A DNA stretch of 19,765 nt from Phoronis ovalis (lineage: Eukaryota; Phoronida; Phoronidae): assembly GCA_028565635.1 (NCBI GenBank), contig JAOXYB010013789.1:1-19765 (forward strand). Reading direction: 5' to 3'. Each line of letters begins with the position of its first letter. Position 1 is the stretch's first letter. Shown here in pieces: positions 1 to 10,500 of the stretch. The position numbers and the translations under genes were made by a program. The notes beneath the pieces are model-generated. The model was not told the origin of the DNA, did no database searches, and was given only the letters and a program-made list of their open reading frames with translations.

Positions 1-340
1 CAAATTTAATTCCGATACTAAGAACAGAACCTTATTTAATAAACGGGCGAAGTTGTGCATAGGAACTCTTCCCAGATATCTAGTGACATCTAGTGAACAT
101 TCTAAATATCCTCTTTATCAGAATAAAACAGTCTTGAATTTTTACCACCATTATTATGAATGTATACTTTAAAGGTGATATTGCTAAAATCTGCCTTCTT
201 CCTAAAAATGTCATTCACCTGGTTCAGACTACCTTTGAAAGATTTAAAAGTTTAGAATCAAAGTGAACCTTCACAGGGTACAAAACAAAGCTAGAGGGTC
301 TGAAGGCATCGACCTTTTCTTACATTTTCTTCCATTGCAG
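1..340. other. Intron of the ABHD13-like gene, no other feature
   Basis: This AT-rich stretch ends in a good polypyrimidine tract and acceptor (TTCCATTGCAG, ending at 340). I see no open reading frame that resembles the ABHD13 membrane-anchor exon, so it is best read as the 3' part of the first intron. Confidence 0.6.
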
Positions 341-2884
341 GTTTTGCATATAATGCTCAAGACCACCTCTTATACTACCCGAATCAACCACCTCACTCCA
401 GAATTTATGTTGAATCTCCAAGTATGGTAAATTTATCATCTGAAAATGTTTTCATAAGAACTAAAGATGGTATTAGAATAAATGCATTATTTGTACGGCA
501 AGAACTTCCAGGAATTTCAAATATAGCTCCTACTATTATTTATGTTCATGGAAATGCTGGCAATATAGGACACAGATTAATGAACACATATGGGTTATAC
601 ACGACAACAGGCTGCAATATACTGCTGGTGGAGTATAGAGGATATGGAAAAAGTGATGGGACACCTAGTGAACATGGTATGAACACGACAATTTAGTTAT
701 TATATGTTTTGTTTGAGCAGTTTTCTGATTATCAACCAATTTGTCACTTTTCTTTCTGCAACACCTTTGAGAAAAACCTATTTAGTATACTACAACTGAA
801 ACTGGTATTATAGCCTGTTGAATAACATATATGTTGTTCACCACATAAGTTCCATATAGTTGTTAGGATTTTCCCAAGAAAGTTTTTAAATTCAGTGTAT
901 TGCTTATAAATTTTACAGTTGTGTATTTATTTCACTAAGACCTACATACCTAAACATCGCACAACAATTGTTTACTTTTGTTTTGCTAAGTGTATAAAAG
1001 ACCTTTTAGACATTCTATTGATTTGCAGGTTTGTATTTGGACAGTGAGGCAGCAATGGATTTCTTACTGTCTCGAAATGATATCAATCACAAGCGAATCT
1101 TTATATTTGGGCGATCACTAGGAGGTGCTGTTGCTATATATTTGTCATCTCAACAACGTTATGCGAATCATATATGTGGCTTAATGATAGAAAACTCATT
1201 CACCTCAATACCAGATATTGGTAGACATATATTTAATTTTAAATTGCTCAAGTTCGTACCTGACTGGTGCATTAAAAGTAAAGTAAGTATAATTTCATAT
1301 TTAGGCAAAAGGTGCAAACTGGAATGGTTGTTCCAGTCTTCCCACTATTTAACTAAACTTGCCAAATATGCATACGTTCAATAGAAATTATGAAAAATAT
1401 TGAAAGTTAAAAGCAGGTGTTAATGTTTAGAACCTATTAACCAATTGATGTAATGTATAATTACATTGACTGTAAATTAAGTGTAATGCATCTGCACAAT
1501 ATTTTTTTCTACATTTTCGTTACCTGATCTTTTGGAATTGCCTGAGAAATTTCTGTTCTTTTACATTGCTAGCTGTTGTGTCTGGATAACATTTATTATC
1601 CAATGTAGAAATTTTCCAGTGTCACATTTTCTGTGCTCACGAAAAATGAACATATCATTACAAGATCAGTCTGGAGGATTTATACAAGTGTGTGAATATA
1701 AGGGGGTTATGTGTATCGCAACAGCTTTTTCACAGTCAGTGGTTTTAAGCCTTTATATCTGCTGAAATTTGAAGTGAGAGTTATCCAAAACTAATAATTT
1801 ATGCAGTATAAGCTGAACGTTTAAAAATACATTGAATCTATCAACATACAAAAGTATGTCATCAAAATGAATTAGTGCAACATGCGTTTTAACACTGCTT
1901 TTGAACTTCGATAATTAGAGACTATTAAGCAACCCTTTGGGAAATCAAGAAGACTGGGAGTTATCCTAATAATATTGCTTCAGGCTGAAGATAGATACCT
2001 TGTACTGTAAGATATAGAAAGTCTGTACATACTTCTAATGCTTGTTCAATGCTAAGATATTTTTCCTCTATTTTCAGTACCCTTCCAGAGAAAGAATTTG
2101 TAAGGTCAACGTTCCAACGTTATTCTTAACAGGTCTTTCTGACAATCTAATTCCACCCAAAATGATGCAACAACTCTATGATGTAATTTTTTAAATTTTA
2201 GATTTACTCAACTGCTTAATTACAAATTAGAGCTTTCATTAGTATGTCTTGAGGTTCCTAATATACATAGGGTACAGTAATTAAAATATAAGAAATTCAT
2301 ATGAAAATTGAAATGCAACAGAAATTAGTAAAATTTCAGCAGAAAATAGGATTAAAGGTAAACAAATTATTGAAAATAATTAAATTTGTTGACTCTGTTT
2401 CTAAAGTTGATAACATATTTTTTCCTTGTTTTAGTACTGTGGTAGCTCATTGAAACGACTAGCTCGTTTTGAATCTGGTACACACAATGAAACTTGGCAG
2501 TGTACAGGGTATTATGATTCCATTAACAGATTTCTAGCTGAGGTAGGTATATAACAGTTACATTCCTTTCAGTAAATTTAAATTCCACTGTTGTTCCATA
2601 TTTAGCTATCACAATCTACTAACCAACCACCCTTTTATTTGGTGTCCGTAGAAAACCTTTTTGAGAACAGGCTTTCAATCTTCATGTAACTTTGACTAGA
2701 ACAACTCGGATTGTGCTAATGGTATAACAGAACTATGCTATGTAGTATGTTCCTAAAGTTTACTTAAGAGATGATAGGTACATGTAAACACTATTTGCAT
2801 TCGTTCGTTTTTTTTGGTTTGCAGGCTATTGCATATTCTGACTCACACAAAGTACTAGATGTGGACTCCGTACAGCAGATATAA
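341..2884 (+). CDS. ABHD13: ABHD13-type alpha/beta hydrolase, five 3' exons (5' partial)
   Basis: The product is a membrane-anchored serine hydrolase of the ABHD13/Bem46 family; its substrate is not established. Exons read from the sequence are 341-676, 1029-1282, 2078-2182, 2435-2542 and 2825-2884, all with GT-AG borders and continuous phase, giving 286 residues and a TAA at 2882-2884. Family marks are FIRTKDGIR, the oxyanion-hole stretch YVHGNAGNIGHR, EYRGYGKSDG, the nucleophile elbow GRSLGG (Ser codon 1115-1117), the acid in GLSDNLIPP (Asp codon 2141-2143) and the base in GTHNETW (His codon 2483-2485), so the catalytic triad is complete. Human ABHD13 has about 337 residues. The missing first 50 or so, with the signal-anchor segment, must lie upstream, because no start or membrane segment is visible in 1-340. 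The C-terminal tail (after FLAE) is not conserved. It converges with the villin gene. Confidence 0.93.
1283..2077 (+). other. Intron of the ABHD13-like gene
   Basis: Donor GTAAGTAT follows the exon ending in WCIKSK, and acceptor TATTTTCAG precedes the exon starting YPSRERI. Short open stretches inside (for example 1532-1765) resemble nothing known and lack conserved motifs. I see no repeat or RNA gene here. Confidence 0.85.
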
Positions 2885-2951
2885 ACTCTGGCCTCAGATT
2901 GAATCTTATTGTAGATGTGGACCCACAGCAGATTCATAGATACATTTGATG

Positions 2952-2957
2952 AATAAA
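2952..2957 (+). terminator. Candidate poly(A) signal of the ABHD13-like gene
   Basis: A canonical AATAAA lies 68 bases after the ABHD13 stop codon. Others on the same strand follow at 3105-3110 and 3445-3450, so the true cleavage site is open. Confidence 0.45.
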
Positions 2958-3324
2958 ATAGTGACCCTCTAGACAATAACGGATACAAGAATGAGCAAGT
3001 CTCACAGGAATATTTTGTAGCTGTTGTTATATGGAAAGATAATATTAAAACATGGGCAACAATTTACTTTCTAAAACATATTTTATTCATAATTTATAAG
3101 AAAGAATAAAATTAAAATGTTGACTACTGTCGACAAAAATGTTTGTTGAAATACAAGTATAGATTATTTAATTAAATGAAAAATTTTATATTTATTTGTT
3201 CATAGGGATAATTGGGCACTCTCTCCAGCACTACTAGTATTATTAAGCAGTACTACTAACTTGAAATTGTAAAATAAAATGAAAACTAATATAGTTAAAC
3301 ATACAAAGCTATCACGGAGGACTG

Positions 3325-3428
3325 CTTCAATTAATATGCAGTGACATTTATAATAATTATACATTAATTCAAATCTAGTAATTTTATACCATATATCACT
3401 ATTGACCACTTCAATTAATATGCAGTGA
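3325..3428. repeat. Pair of 20-base direct repeats
   Basis: CTTCAATTAATATGCAGTGA occurs exactly at 3325-3344 and again at 3409-3428. The sequence between the copies is AT-rich and unrelated. Function unknown; it may be a remnant of a dispersed element or a local duplication. Confidence 0.75.
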
Positions 3429-3661
3429 AATGCAATTATATATAAATAAAGCCTTATCCATGCAAATAGCAAAATACATAATAAGTTTTCAAAACGCTAC
3501 AATAATGGTGTTACTTGCTTTTATAATAATTATAATCCTGCATAGTCTGGCTCGAGAAACTAAATGAATTGACAAAGTTGACGATTCGTCACTTAGTTCA
3601 TGACGGTATCTATTGTAAGTAATATTTTTTTCCGGTGGACTTGTAGCTTGACTATAAAAGT

Positions 3662-4504
3662 TTAAAACAATTCCTTCTCCTTCTTTACATTAGTCTGTTT
3701 CCATTTTGGTTTGGCATAGAATTCATCTTTGGTCATCCCAAACACATCTTTGAAATCAGCATCACTTAAAAATTTCTGTAAATTAAAAACGATCAGTTAA
3801 CAATAAACGTCAAAGCCTGGTAGTGCTATAAAGACATTTACATAAACTTTTCGGTAGTCTAAATAATCTTTTTCCAAGTTTACCAAAAATAACTTATTAA
3901 ACACAACCTTACTAAAAACGCACCTGACAGTTGGCTTGGGAAGTGTGAGGAAAGGGTCGACTACTTACTTCTTTGCATGTGATGTCAACGCCTTCTGGTG
4001 GTTGTTTTCGTTTAAGTTCTTGCAGAGTGTAACATTTGTTATATTTCTCCAGCTCCTAAAATAATTGTTAACATCATTTACACTATTATTTAATTTGTTC
4101 CATACCGTATTAATTAATGACCTATCTCGATCATTTAAAAAAAAAATTCCTCCGAAAAACCTCTATTAAATGGCAACCCAGTTAAGATTTCATCGTTGTG
4201 AAACAGGTTGTTCAGCATGTGAATTCGGTTTTGTTACGAAAAATCTTTAAGGTTTTTTGGTTAAAACTGAATATTAGGAACTTTTGAAATATGTCAATTT
4301 TAAACAAGTGTGATAAACGATCGCGAATGGTAGTATGTGCAAATGTTTCTGAGAAACTTGTTGCAACAGACTTTTAATCACATGACCGCTAGACCAGTGA
4401 AATTTACAGAAAAACAAAACCGTTTAACTTACGTCTTTTGCTGACGTAACACCCATATTGCTTTGACCTAACTGTTTAATAAGCTCCTCGTAGGTTTTTC
4501 CTTC
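3662..4504 (-). other. Villin linker and C-terminal headpiece (three exons)
   Basis: Exon 4504-4433 encodes the post-repeat-6 linker ([11 protein letters not shown]). Exon 4055-3969 encodes the N-terminal headpiece subdomain with PPEGVD. Exon 3775-3662 encodes [17 protein letters not shown], then PKWKQ and the basic KKEKELF end, with TAA at 3664-3662. The three core phenylalanines and the actin-contacting Trp and Lys residues known from villin headpiece are all present, so F-actin bundling should be retained. The linker is roughly 20 residues shorter than in human villin. Confidence 0.92.
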
Positions 4505-7500
4505 CTAAAATGTTATTGGTAGAAAGTATGAGGCCTACAATTACTACATTTATTAGTAATATCATATTTTACAGTGAAATCACATAGACCCAAACTATAT
4601 TTTAAAACGTCCATAACTGAGTTTGGTGTCAGCAGAAAAACTGGCAGAAACTCCAGTGAAGAGCTAACTAAAAGACCTAGTACTTAGAATAGAAACACAA
4701 TATTGGGGAAGGTTTTTTTAGGAAAAAATATTTGTTAGACTTGTTAGTACAGTATTCGCTTACGCTCCATCTTTCTGGATCCCAAGCATGGAAATGAGCT
4801 GTGAAGTTGAGTGGTTCAAATCCCTGCTTGACTTGTACGAAACTGATGTCATCTACATTGCGACCACTCGGGTCAGTACGTACATATTCCTGTAACACAA
4901 ATATTTCCTGCATGTGAAACATCTGTAAAACAGCTAGATAAAAACATATCTTTCAACCGATAGATAACGGTGTCTAGCAATGATGCGATGAAACCTGATA
5001 CCACGATGGCGACGGAAAATACTAAAAAGTCAAAAGGCAAGACTATTTTATAAAAAATTACCTCATCAAAGCTAAAATCAACATAACTAATAACGTGTAC
5101 ATTGATTACGAATAGACAAATGAAATTATCGCGCTCTAATAAAAGCGTAAAAATAAAAGTTTTTGTCGCTGTTTGTTTAGTATTTAATATGTAAATTAAA
5201 AGAAAATATTCACTGCAATATAAACAGAAAAGAAATGCTACCATAGATGTTTCTAGAGCTTCTTTCTTTTCAATCGCGTTTGCTCCATTACCAATCCAAA
5301 CGAAGACCTGTGAAGAAATTAACGGAGATGCATTGTATTCGGCTAAAACTAAAAGTTATTGCATGTGTGTTGGACATGTAAAAACATGAAGCTAATAGAA
5401 GTACAATACGAGGATTTGGAAAAGTATTTATGCGAAATCATGTGGCATTTGTAATCTACGCGCATTGTAAATGAAATAATGGAAAGCTTAATAAATACTT
5501 TGTTTTAACTTTCTGGATTTTGTAAACTATAAAGCCAAGGTATGGATAATAGAACATATAATACATTATTATAGGAAGTTTACAAATGTTCTTACTTCGT
5601 CGTATGTGTCTAATAACATGACGTCTTCTTCAATCAAATCTTCTTGATTGAAATCAACTATTTCTTCTACACAAAATCTGCCCGAAGCATTTGAGCAGTG
5701 GAAAAGGCGCGGTGGTATGTATTGGCGAGCATCCTAAGAAAAAATATCATAGTTTTAAAATGATAATTTTCAACATATTCAGGATTTTTGTTGCTGCGAT
5801 CGAAACATCATCACGCTGCATTTATACTAGTCTACAAAGTAGCAATGGAATGAAGTGGAAAAAAACATATATATTTTGAAACTTTTAGATGCAGATTTAG
5901 TATTCCGAATGTGTTAAATTTGAATTTACTGTTGCATAAGTGCTAATGTATTTCCCCCCGAAAAAAGTAGCCTCGTAAACGAATTTATAAAGGAACGGAA
6001 AATTGAAAAATTGATTTAAAATTATCTATTATCTTTTACCAGAAAAATGTAAATCATGTACAAAAAGCCAGTATAGCCTGCAAATCTCTTCATATGGTAT
6101 CCCCAATATTTAAACTTGAAAAAGTCTTAAATCTGGCGATCTCCCTAACAAATGTATATATGTATGTACTTACGGCTAATCTGGGACTTGTGGCATAAGC
6201 TTCCTTCCCTCCTAAAATGCTCCAAAAGTCGTCGCTTTCTTCCCCTTCAGTTATGTAAACTACAGGATGCAATTTACTAAAATATGATGATATTTTCATT
6301 GAATAACATGGCCATTTAGCATTAATGATATTATTTATCCAATATATAATATTTAGTCTAAAATTGAATTTTAATTTACTTTTTCTTCCCGCCATTCAGA
6401 AAATAAGATGGCGAAGCTCTTGTGCTAAGACCGAAGGGTAAGATTCATCTTGGGACTAAATTTATATTTGATTACTTTTTATATTTTATACAATTTAAAT
6501 TTCAAAACAAACCATGGATATACAGGTTCATCAATAAACTTCCACAATAGAATGTTAGTATAATATTACATATAAATACTTTTGCATGAAATTGCTCAGA
6601 AGTCAAACTTACGTTTCTAGCAACGTTTCTACCAGATTTCTTGACATTGTACACTCTTCTTCACTAGCCCCCTAAAAGAAATCGTTGATATAGAATAGTG
6701 ACAATGTTTGTAGAACTCGTGTTTGTGGTGCTTGTATAAATTTGTTCAAATCGCTTCTTCTTCTTCAAAGTATATTGAACACTTTTATTCCGGCCTCATA
6801 TTATGACGTCTTTTTGACTTTGTGAAAGCACTTCCTTTATAACACTTAGGAGTTGATAGACAATGTCAAAAAACAACAACTAATAATTATATTTAAGCGC
6901 AGTACTTTTAAATCACTAATTTAGCACCAGCTAGAACTTGTACGTGTATTTTACCTTTCCCATCCACAGATAAATTTTCTCCGGTGTATTTACAACAAAT
7001 ACATCATTAGAGTTAAGAGATGCAGCACGACACACCACCTGGCAAAACAAAGTAAAACTAATTATATATATATTTTTCAAGGATTTTTCAAATAAACCTC
7101 CTGGTTAAAGGTTGTACACATTTTGAAGAAATGCGTTATTACGGCGTCCAACAGTACAACTAAGATGGGAGCCACATAGTTGTTGCATAGGTTCATCTTT
7201 TGTTTTCTTCCTTCAGTAAATTTTGTCTTTCTCAGAAAATACTAGTCATACGTTTTAAACTTATTTCTCTAACAAAATTGTTTTGTAAAATTGTTCATAT
7301 GAACCTGAAAGGGAAATATTTGATTATGAAAGTTGGCGGCCATCTTTAATCCAAAAAGGCTTCCATGTCAATAACACATTCCTTGATAAGTCGGAAAGTA
7401 CTGGACTGATTTCAACGAAACTTGGATTAAAATTTTTGCTTAGTTCTAAAATGAAAATCTGCAGAGGAAAATTTGGCAGCCATTTCAAATCAAAAACTTT

Positions 7501-10500
7501 GTGTTGGAAGACATACATGTATACTGTGTTGCCGTGCGACTAAATGTAGTTTTCTTGTATGTCTTATTCATCTAAATGAAAGTGAATTTTATGTAGAAGC
7601 AAAAAGCCCCTTGAAAATAGATTCCATAGAAAATAGATACTTCTATGCCAAACATTACTTCTGCATATACATTTTTTTTGTAGATACAGCACCTTTAAGG
7701 TGGAAATGTCATAATATGTACCTGCACTGATTTCGTATTGATCTCATTGGTTCCGAAGATTTGATACATTTTTATGTCTTCCTCATTTTCTCCATTACTT
7801 TTTTGCTTGTCTTTCTTGCCGAACGAGCTTTCTACGCCTCCCTGTAATTTAAACGTTTTAAACTTATTTCTCCAACAAATGCTATGGACTGCTTTCTTAA
7901 TCTTAATCTTTTATATAAAGTACCGCAGTAAATAAGATCAGGGTTCATTATGCTCAATGTCCTGCGATTATACGCTTTCCCATTTACTCGAAACTTAGAT
8001 AAAGTAAAAGCTATATATTTATATTAATGTAGATTATAACTTTTTTATTTTGCAACCGATCAAATGAATATGGATCCAGTGTGACCACTTGGATTGTACT
8101 ATAACTGAACCTTTCGAGTGATATTAATATTTTGTCATGTGAATAAACACGCAAATACAATAATAACAAACAGATACTAGTACAAATGTGTTAAACTTTT
8201 GCATCATAAAATAAAAAATACATTTTTTGCAAACATATACATACCATAAGAACAATCATCTTTCCTTTAAATAACCTAAGAAAATGTTCTGGTTCTTTGT
8301 TTTGTACTACTCGTACTTGGGTTGCTTCCTCCGTCAAATCATTATCGAGTTTTGTGGCCAATATGGCCGCAGAAGCCTTTTCATCCATCGAACTCTTTGA
8401 ACCCTATAGGACGTAAAATATTATATCTTCAAAAAGAGTTGGCTCCTCGTGATTTCAAAGACGTTTAAGGTTTCTTTGAATTTATACTTTGTAATTAAAA
8501 AACAGTTTTTTCCAAAAATTGTACTAACAACCCCACCAGGAAAAACACCATTGATTTATTGAAATGTAAAAATGAAGAGGTGCTCAGCTCAGGGGTGTGG
8601 AAGTTTCTGTTTGAGGGAGGTGCTAGCTGCTGTCCCAGCTTCCAACTTGAAAGTGAAATATTATGTAGCATGTATTGTATACAAAATTGTAGTATGTTTT
8701 AATTGTACAATATGGGACAATGGCCTTTTGTTGATTAAAATAAACGTATTATTATTATTATAAAAATAATAATTCCGTTGAAAGCCCTAATATTTATAGG
8801 TAGATTAATAAACTCGAGTGAGCAGAAAGATGTTTGGAATTCAACTTACTGATTTTGCAAATAAACCTACACATAAGACATCGATCAGTATGATATGCAT
8901 GATATACAGATCGGAGCTATTTATCTATCATACCTAATTAACTAACCAGCGTGGATTCGAGCTGTCAATCCGCACTCGCACACATGTTTCCTAACCATTC
9001 GAACCCCTTTTCCGGGTTTCACACCGAAATTCGCGCAAGTTGAAGGAACTCCAACAGATTTGCGACTGGAACCTGCTGTTCGAGTCCACGCTGGCTAGGT
9101 AGGTAGGCCTCTCTATGTGGTAACAAAATTAATTCATACTACATGCATATACTTGTGCTCCCTGCACCAAGCATTAACATCCCAGTTAATATTGTATATA
9201 CCCGATAACAATTAAGCAGTCAGTTGGGGATTGTTTTTTGTTTCAGAAAAGACGTACCTGCCAGAAATAAATAATATGACATTGGCGATTTCCTTTTTTG
9301 TATGTATACTGAATTACGTAAGAATCACCAGCAAAGAAAGTGCCGTAAATTTGTGTAGGGACAGGCTCCAAGTTACGGTTTTGTATTCTCCAGATCTACA
9401 AATAATCAATGAAACCTGATAAAACAGTGCTAGATCATAAATATGATGTATCTTTATTCCACAGAACATACTGAGTACATGTGCAGAATAGATGATTCCT
9501 TAAAGGTTTCATTTGATACAGTTATAATACTAACTAAATTAAGTATTAAATCCTAGTTCTTACATCAACCAAATTAAACCAATAAGTTAGTCGCAAAAGC
9601 AACTTAAAGTATTAATTCGGTACCTCGTTTAATAATATTTTACCTTCTTGTCGCCACTTCCATCGTCAGGCATGAATTTCTCTTTCTCTGCTTCTCTCGC
9701 CTTGTGAAGCGACTTAACATCAACCTTTTTATTTTCAATTTCTGTAAAAAAGTTATAAAACGTTCATATAAAGAATCCACATTCACGCTCACAATGATTA
9801 TGATTAAACCGTCTATTTGATGCATGTTATCACCATAATTAAAACATTATTATTCGAGATACCACACGTACTTGCAATACTACCAACGTTGTGCTTGGCA
9901 CCAAATCCAACTTGAGCATTTTCGTCAATCCAACGGGAGAAATATTGCTTGAACAATGGCGTTTCCCCTCCTTCGACCATACGACTAACCGGCGTCCATT
10001 TTGGATAACCACGATTATCCAAGAATGTCTGAAATGTATCACAAATTTTTAATTACATAGTAATACTATATATGATGACAACATGTAGTGTACCGGCTAC
10101 AAATGTTTGATGCTTTCATTACATTTGATTAAAAAAAACATAGTTGCTGATAAAACGTTTAATATCACAAGTTCACACATTATACTCAGCCCTCTAATGT
10201 TGCGTCTACTATTAATAATGTCTAAGGCAATTGTTGTGATCGTAAATGGTGAAAAATGAATGTCCCCATCTGCAGTGTTTTGAATGGAGATTCTGGTAAA
10301 ATATTGAATAGGTGGTGACTGCAACCAGGGGCCAAACAGCTAGTGATATAAAATACTGTGAAATATTATTAAAATATATCCTTTTAATATCCTACGATTC
10401 TTTCAAGGGTCATCAGTTAAATCAAAAAGAGCTAATCAACTTCTTGGTGTCTAAGGACGTTTAAGAGAGAATAGCGTTCCTTATTTTTTCAATTGTTAAG

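Larger units (their letters stand above)
2885..3661. other. Convergent intergenic region between ABHD13-like and villin genes
   Basis: Holds both 3' untranslated regions. Plus-strand AATAAA motifs serve ABHD13. Minus-strand AATAAA (seen as TTTATT at 3191-3196 and 3082-3087) could serve villin. An imperfect copy of the ABHD13 C-terminal codons sits at 2912-2932, and a 20-base direct repeat occurs at 3325-3344 and 3409-3428. No gene is seen. Confidence 0.7.
8245..9395 (-). other. Villin gelsolin repeat 4 (two exons)
   Basis: Exon 9395-9258 begins [13 protein letters not shown] and ends HIIYFWQ. Exon 8403-8245 continues [20 protein letters not shown] and ends with the conserved [13 protein letters not shown]. 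The usual GGDSYV motif reads AGDSYV, keeping the aspartate that binds calcium in this family. The 854-base intron between the two exons contains a palindromic element. Confidence 0.9.

Noticed and set aside
1283-1384. Extension of the ABHD13 exon beyond WCIKSK
   Set aside because: A strong GTAAGTAT donor sits at 1283, and the family sequence resumes in the exon at 2078; the extension is intron read-through.
1532-1765. 77-residue plus-strand open frame in an ABHD13 intron
   Set aside because: No similarity or conserved pattern, and flanked by clear splice sites of the host gene.
4873-5244. 123-residue minus-strand open frame
   Set aside because: It spans a villin intron and overlaps exons in another frame; it is hydrophobic AT-rich translation with no family motif.
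9071-9098. tRNA gene suggested by a GTTCGAGTCC sequence
   Set aside because: No matching A box, D arm or anticodon arm within tRNA length. The sequence is mirrored at the other end of an inverted-repeat element.
9644-9741. Apparent frameshift in a villin exon
   Set aside because: The long open frame here is out of phase. Using the split Lys codon from the preceding exon gives a clean frame through [18 protein letters not shown] and DDGSG with no lesion.
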